A stretch of 64,000 bases of DNA from JBGPEQ01 sp050180895 (GTDB lineage: Bacteria; Pseudomonadota; Alphaproteobacteria; Dongiales; Dongiaceae), in assembly GCA_050180895.1 (NCBI GenBank), contig JBFXDS010000009.1:62001-126000 (forward strand). Direction: 5' to 3'. The position numbers and the translations under genes were made by a program. The notes beneath the pieces were generated by a model. The model had not been told where the DNA came from and made no database searches. It was given only the letters and a program-made list of their open reading frames with translations. The first letter of the stretch is position 1. Each line of letters begins with the position of its first letter. Shown in pieces: positions 8,861-17,580 of this stretch.

Positions 8861-9544
8861 TCAGTGGCTCGGCAACCAAAGCCGCCCCTCGATGAATCGA
8901 AACAAGCGGCTGAGAAGGACGCCGGCAATGACGTAGACGACCGCCACGGCCGTCAGGAGCTCCACCGGCTTGAACGTGTAGTTGCTCAGTTGGACGGTCA
9001 CGCGCATGAGCTCATTGATCGTCAGGACGGAGAGGATCGCTGTGGCCTTGAGGAGGCTGATCACCAGGCTAGCCAGCGGCGGAATCATCACGCGGACGGC
9101 CTGCGGCAGGATGACCTTGCGCCAGCGCACCTGGAAGGGCAGCCCAAGGGCCATCGCTGCTTCGTGCTGACCGCGATCGATGGCCTCGATTCCCGCCCGG
9201 ATGATCTCGGTGAAATAGGCCGTCACGTTGAGCGTCAGGACAAGAATACCGCTCACATAGACGGTTGTCGGAATGCCGGTCAGCGTGGGAAGCGCGAAGT
9301 GAAACCAGACGAGCTGGACGATCAGCGGCGTATTGCGCCAGAGCTCCACATAGGCCGCGACCAGGACGCGAAGCGGCCGCGGGCGCAGCTGGCTGACGAT
9401 CGCAAGAACGGTGCCGGCGACCGCGCCCATGACGCTCGACAGCAGCGTCAACACCAGCGTTACCGCAAGGCCCTTGAGAAGCGGCAGGCGGTACACCCAC
9501 AGCACCGAGAAATCGAGGGCCGCAAGATACTCCCAATTGATCAT
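8861..9544 (-). CDS. Polar amino-acid-type ABC transporter permease (HisQ/GltK family)
   Basis: 227 residues from ATG at 9544, which overlaps the TGA of the racemase-like gene as ATGA, indicating translational coupling. The longer frame to 9643 is therefore rejected. It contains TLVLTLLSSVMGAVAGTV (first membrane segments), WRNTPLIVQLVWFHF typical of HisQ/GlnP permeases, and the EAA loop IRAGIEAIDRGQHEAAMALG with RKVILPQAVRVMIPP. It is the partner of the permease at 8123-8785. Confidence 0.9.
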   Translation of the reverse strand: MINWEYLAALDFSVLWVYRLPLLKGLAVTLVLTLLSSVMGAVAGTVLAIVSQLRPRPLRVLVAAYVELWRNTPLIVQLVWFHFALPTLTGIPTTVYVSGILVLTLNVTAYFTEIIRAGIEAIDRGQHEAAMALGLPFQVRWRKVILPQAVRVMIPPLASLVISLLKATAILSVLTINELMRVTVQLSNYTFKPVELLTAVAVVYVIAGVLLSRLFRFIEGRLWLPSH

Positions 9545-10308
9545 GAAACCGCCGGCTCTTGTTCCCCGCGGCATGCCGCACGCCACAAGCTGCCGGCCGC
9601 CGCGATGTCGGCGTGGAAGCCGGCAAGCGCAAGCCCGTGCCAAATGCTCGCCTGGTTCGCCGTGATAACTGGTCGGTCGAGTTCCGCCTCCAGCCGGCCG
9701 ACGACCTCAAGTGAGTTGATGGCTGTGTCCGGAATGACGAGCGGCCGCCGAGACGCGGACATCCGCGATCGAAAGAGCGACGACGCCTCCGGGAGTGCGA
9801 GGTTGTTCGAAGCGGTCCCGTCCGCACACCCCAGGGTTTGGCACTCGACCACGGTTAGCCCGGCTTCGCTCAGGAACCCGAGGAGACGATCCGTCGCGTC
9901 TTGTGGATAGGGGCTGAGCAGATCGATGTCGCATGCCTGCAGTGCCGCGGTCGCCGCAACCAGGGCGAGGGACGCGCTGGTGGCCGGCGCGCTTGCCGCC
10001 TCGGATATGAGCCTTGCCTGCCGACGCGCCTGCTGCAGGCCATCGACAAAGCTGCCGCTCGTGCAAGCCCAGATAACCGCGCTGCAGTTGGCGGAGCGGA
10101 GAGACGATGCCGCCGCCACGAGCGCCTCCGTTGCTCCCGTCGCCCGCAATGACCCGAGATCGTGCAGCCCATCACTGGGCGACTCCACCGTTTCGACCGA
10201 AATCCGGAGACCATGTGCGCACAGCCATGCCTCCAGCTGCGCCCATTCGTAGCGAGCATCCAGCTTTCCCGGCCAAATGACTCCGACGGTCGGACGTTCC
10301 GGCTCCAT
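9541..10308 (-). CDS. Asp/Glu racemase superfamily protein (maleate isomerase / arylmalonate decarboxylase-like)
   Basis: 255 residues. The N-terminal cysteine site is clear (VIWACTSGSFVDG, Cys82). The C-terminal region PVITANQASIWHGL matches maleate cis-trans isomerases. The second catalytic Cys expected near residue 194 is absent: the sequence there is VIPDTAINSL, with Asp194 in place of Cys. Maleate isomerases and racemases use two Cys and arylmalonate decarboxylase only one, so a one-cysteine or different reaction is possible. It is the first gene of the operon, and an operator-like palindrome ends 8 bases before its ATG. Confidence 0.82.
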   Translation of the reverse strand: MEPERPTVGVIWPGKLDARYEWAQLEAWLCAHGLRISVETVESPSDGLHDLGSLRATGATEALVAAASSLRSANCSAVIWACTSGSFVDGLQQARRQARLISEAASAPATSASLALVAATAALQACDIDLLSPYPQDATDRLLGFLSEAGLTVVECQTLGCADGTASNNLALPEASSLFRSRMSASRRPLVIPDTAINSLEVVGRLEAELDRPVITANQASIWHGLALAGFHADIAAAGSLWRAACRGEQEPAVS

Positions 10309-10315
10309 GCACCAA

Positions 10316-10328
10316 ATGTAACGTTAAA
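10316..10328. promoter_or_regulatory. Putative LacI-type operator O1
   Basis: ATGTAACGTTAAA, identical over 13 bases to the site at 8056-8068 and palindromic around CG at 10322/10323. It ends 8 bases before the ATG of the first gene of the operon, so a bound repressor would cover the ribosome-binding/leader region and block initiation or early elongation. Confidence 0.65.
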
Positions 10329-10377
10329 CAATCGGCAGGACCAGAGATTCCTCCGCCGCAACGGCCGGTACATCGCC

Positions 10378-11943
10378 TCAGCCGCGCGGCGAGGCCTCGT
10401 AGGCGTAGCGCTGCTCGTCGTCGGCCCCGATGCCGTACAGATGCACGTCGTAGCCCCAGAGGTCGGCGATGTAAGCTAGGACCGCCTGTGCATCCTGTTC
10501 GAAGAGCGGCACGTCGCTGTGCAGGCGGTGGGTGAGGAGGAGCCGCCGGTCGCCCTTCAGGTCGACATCGGTCACCTGGATGTTGGGATCCCGCAGACCT
10601 GGATCGTACTGCCGTGCCAACGCCCGGCGTACACGGTCGTAGCCGCGCTCGTCGTGAATGGCGTCGACGCGGTAGTGCGGCTCCTCCTCCTCGTCGGCGA
10701 GCTTGAAGAGGCGCAGCTTGCGGATCAGGTGCGGGCTCAGATACTGGGCGACGAAGGCATCGTCGCGGAACTGCGCCCAGGCGGTCTTGAGCGTGCCCAT
10801 GACGTCGCCGTTGCCGGCGATCTGCGGCATGCTTGCGCGATCTTCCTCGGTCGGGTCAATGACGATGCGCTCGATGTCGCACATCATCTCGAAGCCGAGC
10901 GCATAGGGATTGATGCCGGAATAGCGGGGGTCGTCGAAATCCGGCTGGGTCAGGACATTGGCGTGGCTGGCGATGAACTCCAGCATCGCGCCCTCGCCGA
11001 TCTTTCCGAGATCGTAGAGGCGGTTCATGATCTTGTAGTGGACGAACGTGGCGCAGCCCTCGTTCATCATCTTGGTCTGCTTCTGCGGGTAGAAGTACTG
11101 GGCAATATTGCGCACGATGCGCACGAGCTCGCGTTCCCAGTCCTTCAGCCGCGGCGAGAACTTCTCGATGAAGTAGAGCAGGTTCTCTTCCGGCAGGCCG
11201 AGGCGGAGGCGGCCGGCATCAGCTTCCGCGGCCGCCGCCTTGGCGCCCTCGCGCTTCGCCTTCGCCGGAACGGTGCGCCAGAGATCGTTGTAGGTCTCGC
11301 GCTGGTGCCGGCGGCGCGCCTCGGCCCGCTTCTCCTCCTCTACCAGGCTGGGGCGAGGCCGGCGGCCGTAGCGGTTGACGCCGTGGTCCATGAGCGCATG
11401 GGCGGCGTCGAGGATGCGCTCGACCGCGGCGATGCCATGCTTCTCCTCGCAGCGCGCGACGTAGGTCCGGGCGAAGTTGAGATAGTCGAGAATGCCTTCC
11501 GCGTCCGTCCACTCCCTGAACAGGTAGTTGTTCTTGAAGAAGTGGTTGTGGCCGAAGGCCGCGTGCGCCATGACCAGCGCCTGCATGGTCATGGTATTCT
11601 CCTCCATCATGTAGGAGATGCACGGATCGGAGTTGATGACGATCTCATAGGCCAGTCCGGTGTAGCCCTTGCGATAGAGCTTCTCGTCGCGGGCGAAGCG
11701 CTTGCCGAACGACCAATGGTTGTAGAGCACGGGCATGCCGATCGAGGAATAGGCATCCAGCATCTGCTCGGAGCTGATCAGCTCGATCTGATTGGGATAG
11801 ATGTCGAGGCCCAATTCGCCGAGCGCGATCTCCTCGATGGCGTCATAGGTGCGCTTGAGCGTGTCAAACGTCCATTCGCCGCTCTCGTAGAGCAGACAAC
11901 CTGCGGGGCGGGGACTGACGGCGACGGACATCGGGACGCTCAT
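10378..11943 (-). CDS. SpoVR family protein (YcgB-like)
   Basis: 521 residues from ATG at 11943, whose ATGA overlaps the TGA of the YeaH-like gene; ATG at 11931 is also possible. Family signatures are LYESGEWTFDTLKRTYD, LISSEQMLDAYSS, MPVLYNHWSFGKRF, YMMEENTMTMQALVMAHA and NEGCATFVHYKIMN. In many proteobacteria SpoVR/YcgB follows the PrkA kinase and YeaH genes, as here. The three proteins are linked to starvation and stress adaptation, but the molecular role of SpoVR is not established. The open frame continues to 12240 only as a shadow of the upstream gene. Confidence 0.95.
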   Translation of the reverse strand: MSVPMSVAVSPRPAGCLLYESGEWTFDTLKRTYDAIEEIALGELGLDIYPNQIELISSEQMLDAYSSIGMPVLYNHWSFGKRFARDEKLYRKGYTGLAYEIVINSDPCISYMMEENTMTMQALVMAHAAFGHNHFFKNNYLFREWTDAEGILDYLNFARTYVARCEEKHGIAAVERILDAAHALMDHGVNRYGRRPRPSLVEEEKRAEARRRHQRETYNDLWRTVPAKAKREGAKAAAAEADAGRLRLGLPEENLLYFIEKFSPRLKDWERELVRIVRNIAQYFYPQKQTKMMNEGCATFVHYKIMNRLYDLGKIGEGAMLEFIASHANVLTQPDFDDPRYSGINPYALGFEMMCDIERIVIDPTEEDRASMPQIAGNGDVMGTLKTAWAQFRDDAFVAQYLSPHLIRKLRLFKLADEEEEPHYRVDAIHDERGYDRVRRALARQYDPGLRDPNIQVTDVDLKGDRRLLLTHRLHSDVPLFEQDAQAVLAYIADLWGYDVHLYGIGADDEQRYAYEASPRG

Positions 11944-13250
11944 GCGACCTTGCGTGCCTTGGAAAACAGCTGGTGGAACACGGGGAAGATGTCGGCCTTC
12001 GAGAACACCCGCTTCATGGCGAAATTCCGGTTGACGTCCGCCACGAGCTTGTAGGCGCGCCAGAGGGAGCTGGCGTTGGCCTCGGAGCGGAACATGCCGG
12101 CCTCCCGCTCGTCCACCACCTCGACATAGGCGAAGTACTGGCACAGCGGCAGCAGCTCCTCCTGGAGGATCTGGTTGCAGAGCTCGCTGTCGTTGCCGTA
12201 GTTGTCGCCGTCCGAGGCCTGAGCAGCGTAGATATTCCATTCGTTGACCGGATAGCGCTCGGCGACGATGCGGCGCATCTCCGCGAGCGCGGTCGAGACG
12301 ACCGTGGCGCCGGTCTCCGTGCTGCGGAAGAACGTCTCCTCGTCCACCTCCTTGGCCTCCGACGTGTGGCGGATGAAGACGATGTCGACATGCTCGTACT
12401 TCCGAGTCAGGAAGAGGTGGAGCAGCAGGAAGAACCTCTTGGCGAGATCCTTCATGTATTCGCTCATGGAGGCCGACACGTCCATCAGGCAGAACATGAC
12501 CGCCTGGGCATTGGGCTTCGGCGTCGGCTCATAGCGGTTGTAACGTAGGTCGATCGGATCGATGAAGGCGATGTACTTGGTCCGTTTCGCGAGCCGCTCG
12601 TGGCGCTCGACCAGCTCCGCCAGTCGGCGCAGCTCTGCCGCCGTGCGGCTCGCCTGCGCCCGTAGCCGGGAAATCTCGGCTTCTATCTCGGCAAGTTCGC
12701 CTTGCTTCGGGCGATGCAGCGCGATGCGCCGCGCCAAGCTGTGGCGCATGGTGCGGACGAGATTGAGGTTGGAGGGCGCGCCGCTGGCGCTGAAGCCTGC
12801 ACGCGTCGTGCGCAGGGCCGTCGCCTCCTTCAGCATCGTTTTGGCGAGATCCGGCAGCTCCAGTTCCTCGAACAGGATGTCGAGATACTCGTCCCGGCTC
12901 AGCGTGAACTGGAAATTGTCCTCGCCTTCTCCCTGATCGCTCGCATCGCGACCGCCGCCGCCCGCCTCGTCCTCGCTCGGCTTCGGCAGCGTGTCGCCCT
13001 GGACGAACTCCTTGTTGCCCGGCAGCACATGCTCGCGATTGCCGCCGCGCGAGGCGTGGCGGAAGCGCGGCTCCTGGATGCGCTGCCGGGGGATGTTGAC
13101 GGTTTCCTTGGTGTCGACATCGCCGAGCGCGCGCTCCTTGATCGAGCGGACCACGGCTTCCTTCAGGGTCTCGCGCGCCAAGCGCACGAACCGCTGCCGG
13201 TTGGTGTGGCTCTTGCCTTTCGGGTTGAGCCGCCGGTCGACGAAGTTCAT
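11940..13250 (-). CDS. yeaH: YeaH/YhbH family protein (DUF444)
   Basis: 436 residues. It begins NFVDRRLNPKGKSHTNRQRFVRL, the conserved N-terminus of YeaH/YhbH. It continues with a charged middle segment, then a von Willebrand A-like part with the MIDAS-type motif DVSASMSEYMKDLAKRFF (about residue 256). Near the end is SDGDNYGNDS (about residue 345). In E. coli YeaH is co-expressed with the kinase YeaG and influences nitrogen-starvation responses. It lies 10 bases downstream of the prkA stop and overlaps the next gene by 4 bases. Confidence 0.95.
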   Translation of the reverse strand: MNFVDRRLNPKGKSHTNRQRFVRLARETLKEAVVRSIKERALGDVDTKETVNIPRQRIQEPRFRHASRGGNREHVLPGNKEFVQGDTLPKPSEDEAGGGGRDASDQGEGEDNFQFTLSRDEYLDILFEELELPDLAKTMLKEATALRTTRAGFSASGAPSNLNLVRTMRHSLARRIALHRPKQGELAEIEAEISRLRAQASRTAAELRRLAELVERHERLAKRTKYIAFIDPIDLRYNRYEPTPKPNAQAVMFCLMDVSASMSEYMKDLAKRFFLLLHLFLTRKYEHVDIVFIRHTSEAKEVDEETFFRSTETGATVVSTALAEMRRIVAERYPVNEWNIYAAQASDGDNYGNDSELCNQILQEELLPLCQYFAYVEVVDEREAGMFRSEANASSLWRAYKLVADVNRNFAMKRVFSKADIFPVFHQLFSKARKVA

Positions 13251-13260
13251 GCCGCGTAAC

Positions 13261-15207
13261 TCAGCCTGCCTTGTTCACGCGCATGTACCATTCGACCAGC
13301 CGCCGCGTCTGGCGCGACGTGTAGCCGCGGCTGACCATGCGGTTGACGAACTCGCCGTGCTTCTTCTCGGTCTCCTTGTCGCCCTTGGTCGAGAAGCTGA
13401 TCACCGGCAGCAGGTCTTCGACCTGGGAAAACATGCGCTTCTCGATAACCTCCCGGATCTTCTCGTAGGAGGTCCAGGACGGATTCTTGCCGCCGGCCGC
13501 GGCCCGCGAGCGGAGCGCGAACTTGACGACCTCGTTGCGGAAGTCCTTGGGGTTGGCGATGCCCGCCGGCTTCTCGATCTTCGACAGCTCCTGGTCCAGC
13601 ATCTTGCGGTCGAACAGCTGGCCGGTATCGGGGTCTTTGAAATCCTGATCCTCGACCCAGGCGTCGGCGTAGGCGACGTAGCGGTCGAACAGGTTCTGGC
13701 CGTAGTCGCCGTAGCTTTCGAGATAGGCCTTCTGGATCTCGTTGCCGATGAACTCGGCGTAGCGCGGCGCCAACTCGCTCTTGATGAAGTCGATATACTG
13801 CTTCTCCGTGCTTTCCGGAAACTGCGAGCGGCGGATCGACTGCTCGAGCACGTACATGAGGTGCACCGGATCGGCGGCCACCTCCTCGATATCGAAGTTG
13901 AAGGTCTCCGACAGCACCTTGAAGGCGAAGCGCGTGGAGACGCCGGTCATGCCCTCGTCGACGCCGGCGACGTCGCGATACTCCTGCATCGACTTGGCCT
14001 TAGGGTCGACGTCCTTCAGGTTCTCGCCGTTGTAGACGCGCATCTTCGAGAACAGGTTCGAATTCTCGTGCTCCTTCAGGCGCGACAGAACGCAGAACTG
14101 CGACAGCATCTCGAGCGTGCCCGGCGCGCACGGCACCTTCGACAGGTCACTCGTCTGCAGCAGCTTCTGATAGATCTCCCCTTCCTCGTACGACCGCAGG
14201 CAATAGGGCACCTTCACGACGCAGATGCGGTCGATGAAGGCCTCGTTGTTCCTGTTGTTCTTGAAGCTCTGCCATTCAGCCTCGTTCGAATGAGCGAGCA
14301 CGATCCCTTGGTAGGGGATGGCGCCGACGCTCTCGGTGCCGACGTAGCTGTTGTCCTGCGTGGCGGTCAGAAGCGGGTGCAGCATCTTGATCGGCGCCTT
14401 GAACATCTCGACGAACTCCAGCAGGCCCTGGGTCGTCAGGTTGAGGCCGCCGCTGTAGGAGTAGGCGTCGGGGTCGTTCTGGCTGAAGAATTCGAGCTTG
14501 CGGATATCGACCTTGCCGACCAGCGAGGAGACATCCTGGTTGTTCTCGTCGCCCGGCTCGGCCTTGGCGACAGCGATCTGTTTGAGCTTCGAGGGGAACA
14601 GCTTGACGACCGCGAACTTGGAGATGTCGCCGTCGAATTCGCCGACCCGCTTGACGGCCCAGGGCGATATCAGACCGGTGAGATGGCGGTGGGGGATGCC
14701 GTACTTATCCTGCAGCACCGGCCCCATGCGCTCTGGATCGAACAGGCCGAGCGGGGATTCCAGGACCGGGCTGATCTGGTCGCCAGCTTTCAGCACATAG
14801 ATCGGTAGCTTCTCCATCAGCTGCTTGAGGCGCTCCGCCAGCGACGATTTGCCTCCGCCGACGGGACCGAGAAGGTAGAGGATCTGCTTGCGTTCCTCCA
14901 GGCCCTGAGCGGCGTGCTTGAAGAAGCCGACGATGCGCTCGATCGTCTCCTCCATGCCATAGAAATCGGCGAACGCCGGGTAGCGCTTGATCGAGCGGTT
15001 CATGAAGATGCGGCCAAGACGGGAATCCTGCGCGGTGTCGATGACCTCCGGCTCCCCGATCGCCGCGACCATGCGCTCGGCGGCGGTGGCGAAGGTCGTC
15101 GGCTCCTCGCGGCAGAGGTTGAGGTATTCGCGCAGCGAGAACTCCGTCTGTCTCCGGCTCTCGAAGAAGCTGGTATAGAGGTCGAATACGTCAGGCTGAT
15201 AGTTCAT
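13261..15207 (-). CDS. prkA: PrkA/YeaG serine protein kinase with AAA+ domain
   Basis: 648 residues from ATG at 15207 (MNYQPDVFDLY), close to E. coli YeaG (644). An AAGGTG Shine-Dalgarno sits a few bases before this ATG. The AAA+ part has Walker A LLGPVGGGKSSLAERL (about residue 100) and the family-typical blocks RVGEFDGDISKFAVVKL and QGIVLAHSNEAEW. The C-terminal half carries the PrkA domain (EEVAADPVHLMYVLEQ, then NYGQNLFDRY-like YGDYGQNLFDRYVAYADAW). In Bacillus and E. coli this protein governs stress and starvation responses. It is the first gene of the prkA-yeaH-spoVR operon. Confidence 0.95.
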   Translation of the reverse strand: MNYQPDVFDLYTSFFESRRQTEFSLREYLNLCREEPTTFATAAERMVAAIGEPEVIDTAQDSRLGRIFMNRSIKRYPAFADFYGMEETIERIVGFFKHAAQGLEERKQILYLLGPVGGGKSSLAERLKQLMEKLPIYVLKAGDQISPVLESPLGLFDPERMGPVLQDKYGIPHRHLTGLISPWAVKRVGEFDGDISKFAVVKLFPSKLKQIAVAKAEPGDENNQDVSSLVGKVDIRKLEFFSQNDPDAYSYSGGLNLTTQGLLEFVEMFKAPIKMLHPLLTATQDNSYVGTESVGAIPYQGIVLAHSNEAEWQSFKNNRNNEAFIDRICVVKVPYCLRSYEEGEIYQKLLQTSDLSKVPCAPGTLEMLSQFCVLSRLKEHENSNLFSKMRVYNGENLKDVDPKAKSMQEYRDVAGVDEGMTGVSTRFAFKVLSETFNFDIEEVAADPVHLMYVLEQSIRRSQFPESTEKQYIDFIKSELAPRYAEFIGNEIQKAYLESYGDYGQNLFDRYVAYADAWVEDQDFKDPDTGQLFDRKMLDQELSKIEKPAGIANPKDFRNEVVKFALRSRAAAGGKNPSWTSYEKIREVIEKRMFSQVEDLLPVISFSTKGDKETEKKHGEFVNRMVSRGYTSRQTRRLVEWYMRVNKAG

Positions 15208-15948
15208 CTCGCACCTTGGGATCTGGCGATGAGGTCCATAAGAGAAATACGCGCTCGGCGGCATCCGAGATGCCGGACAGGCCGATGTGTGGATATCGGT
15301 ACAGCAGGCGATCGGGGTATGCGTTGCCGTCGGGCCCGCCGAGCGGGAGCGGCGGGCGTGGGTGAGAGCGCGCCGCCGATCTCCGGCGACGCGGTATGCG
15401 CTTATCGGCGTCCGTCAACTCGCAGGCGAGACGGGGCAACGGGAACATGATTGGGGCGTCCTTCAGCCATCGCGTATCCTCCCGTCATACCGCAGAGCTT
15501 GGTGCACCGGCTCAAGCCGATGCTCATGGCCGATGCCAATCGCTCTTTTTCGCTTTTGCGCACGCAGCATACTCCGAAGCGGCATCACCCGAGATTCCTG
15601 GTTACCTGAGTCGTGAGGTAAACACCAGAACTGTCTTGCCGGTTTCCCACTATGCGCGCGGAGGGTTAACGAGGCTTGAAGCAATAGTTTATGGAAGCCT
15701 TACCGGCGTCGCAGTTCCGCAGCGCTAGGCCGACCCGCGGCAGCGCAGCATCGCCGGATTATGTCCAAGCTCAGGCACGCCGCCATCATCGGACCGCCAG
15801 TTGGCGAAAATAAGGCACACTGAATTGGCGGAACCTGTCTGCTGCGCACGGGTTTGCCGATCGGACTGCGCCCAGACAGTCGGGCGCAACATGATCACCA
15901 TAGGTAACCGCACGAGGCGATGTAGCCACCGGACCGGCTGCCGACCGC
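15208..15948. other. 741-base intergenic region before prkA
   Basis: No convincing gene is visible on either strand; the short open frames have no recognisable motif. It should contain the promoter of the minus-strand prkA operon (nearest part, 15208-15350) and the end of the ABC permease operon. A weak inverted repeat AGGCTT...AAGCCT lies around 15672-15696. I found no clear sigma-54 GG-N10-GC element near the prkA start. Confidence 0.6.
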
Positions 15949-16680
15949 TTATCTGGCCGCTGCAACGGCGGCGGCCAAGGGCTTCGGCTGAAGACGGTCG
16001 CGGTTCAGCCGCCGCTCGGCCCAATAGAAGACCCGCGTGATGCCGAAGGTGAGGACGATATAGATGATCGCCGCGGCGATGAGCGGCGGATAGGTCCGCA
16101 GCCACTCGGAGCGCAGATGCTGCGCGGCGCCGAGGACGTCGGTGATGGCGACGGTGGAGGCCAGCGCCGTCGCCTTTAGCAGCAGGATCGTCTCGCCGCT
16201 GAAGGTGGGCAGGCTGATCTGGATGGCGCGCCGCAGGGTGATGCGGCGAAGAATCAACCGCTTCGACATACCGAAAGCGCGGCCGGCCTCGATCTCGCCG
16301 CGCGGCACCGCCTGGATCGCCCCGCGCAGGATCTCGGCCGAATAGCCGGCCGTGTTCAAGACCAGCGCCAGCACGGCATAGAAGAAGCCCTCGCGCAGAT
16401 AGGGCCAGAGCATGCTGTTGCGGATCTCGGGAATGCCCGGAAACAGGCTGCCGAGCCCGTAGTAGACGAGATAGAGCTGCGCCAGCAGCGGCGTGCCACG
16501 CATGACCAGGATATAGAGGTAGCTCGGGGCCCACAGCAGCGGGTTGTGCGAGACCCGGGCCAGAGCGATCGGCACCGCCAGCAAGTTGCCGAAAACCGCG
16601 GCGACGACCAGCAGCTTGATGGTGATCCAGGTCCCGGCGCTCAACTCGGCCAGGATGTCGTAGAAGAACTCGGACGTCAT
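15949..16680 (-). CDS. Polar amino-acid-type ABC transporter permease (cassette A, second permease)
   Basis: 243 residues. Membrane segments start around WITIKLLVVAAVFGNLLAV. Family motifs are MRGTPLLAQLYLVYYG and LRGAIQAVPRGEIEAGRAFG, with the EAA-loop end RRITLRRAIQISLP. This is the HisM/OccM/NocM type in which a Gly-Ser/Gly-Thr-rich first motif pairs with a HisQ-type partner. It begins 10 bases after the stop of its partner at 16691-17410 and is the last gene of cassette A. It is similar to the permease at 18542-19297. Confidence 0.92.
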   Translation of the reverse strand: MTSEFFYDILAELSAGTWITIKLLVVAAVFGNLLAVPIALARVSHNPLLWAPSYLYILVMRGTPLLAQLYLVYYGLGSLFPGIPEIRNSMLWPYLREGFFYAVLALVLNTAGYSAEILRGAIQAVPRGEIEAGRAFGMSKRLILRRITLRRAIQISLPTFSGETILLLKATALASTVAITDVLGAAQHLRSEWLRTYPPLIAAAIIYIVLTFGITRVFYWAERRLNRDRLQPKPLAAAVAAAR

Positions 16681-16690
16681 CGGCCCGACC

Positions 16691-17410
16691 TCAGGCCGAC
16701 CGCACGCCGCGGCCGGCGCGGCGCTCGAGCATGTGGCTGCCGATCATCGAAACCACGGTCAGCGCCAGGAAGGCGAGGGCCGTCACGGTATAGAAGAAGA
16801 AGTACATACGAGTCGAGGCCGCGGCCTGCTTGCCGCTGAACAGCAGCTCGTAGAAGCCGACGACGCTGATCAGCGAGCTGTCCTTGAGGACGATGAGCCA
16901 GAGATTTCCGAGGCCCGGCAAGGCATAGCGGATCATCTGCGGGAACAGGATACGGCGGAACCGCAGGGTGGGCGGCATGCCGTAGGCACGAGCCGCCTCC
17001 ATCTGGCCTTTCGGCACCGCCAGGATGGCGCCGCGGAAGATCTCCGTCATGTAGGCGCCGGCGATGAAGCCGAGGGCGGCGACGGCGGCGCCGAAGGCGC
17101 TGACCTCGATGCCCTCTCCCAGCCCGATGGCACCCAGAAGATTTTGCAGCGCGGAGGTGCCGGTATAGTAGATCAGGATGATGAGCAGGAGTTCCGGCAC
17201 GGCGCGCACGATGGTGGTGTAGAGATCGGCGATCCACAGCGCCCAGCGGTGTCCCGACAGCTTGGCGCCGGCGCCGACGAGGCCGAGCATCATGCCGACG
17301 AGATAGGAGCAGACAGAGATCTGGAGCGTCAGCCAAGCGCCGCGCAAGAGCTCGTCACCCCAGCCCTGGTCGCCGAGGCTCAGCAGGTCAAGCCAGGACG
17401 GCTCGCCCAT
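16691..17410 (-). CDS. Polar amino-acid-type ABC transporter permease (cassette A, first permease)
   Basis: 239 residues. N-terminal membrane segments include LLRGAWLTLQISVCSYLVG. Motifs are VRAVPELLLIILIYYTG, the HisQ/OccQ-type signature, and FRGAILAVPKGQMEAARAYG with RRILFPQMIRYALPGLGNLW. It is clearly paralogous to the permease at 19302-19994 (same VPELLLI/VPELVLI motif and PQMIR/PQMMR loop). It lies 170 bases after the binding protein gene of cassette A and directly before the second permease. Confidence 0.92.
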   Translation of the reverse strand: MGEPSWLDLLSLGDQGWGDELLRGAWLTLQISVCSYLVGMMLGLVGAGAKLSGHRWALWIADLYTTIVRAVPELLLIILIYYTGTSALQNLLGAIGLGEGIEVSAFGAAVAALGFIAGAYMTEIFRGAILAVPKGQMEAARAYGMPPTLRFRRILFPQMIRYALPGLGNLWLIVLKDSSLISVVGFYELLFSGKQAAASTRMYFFFYTVTALAFLALTVVSMIGSHMLERRAGRGVRSA

Positions 17411-17580
17411 GTTCTAGGCCGCGGAACGCGCGGCGCGCGCGCCTTGCGTCCCGCTCCCGCTGCCTCGACGCCGTGGCGGTTCCGGCCGGCTCGACATGGG
17501 CGGCCCCGCACTGCCGGGACGCGGCGCCGACCGCCATCCCCCGGGGACGGACGGTGCCGCGCGCACGGCAGGCGCTCCCG

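Noticed and set aside
8078..9910. A 610-codon plus-strand open frame
   Set aside because: It is antisense to two ABC permeases and the racemase-like gene, has Arg/His/Asp-rich composition without domains, and reflects high-GC frame openness.
10378..12240. Long form of the SpoVR gene starting at 12240
   Set aside because: The first 99 codons are a shadow of the yeaH-like gene; the ATGA overlap at 11943 gives the natural start.
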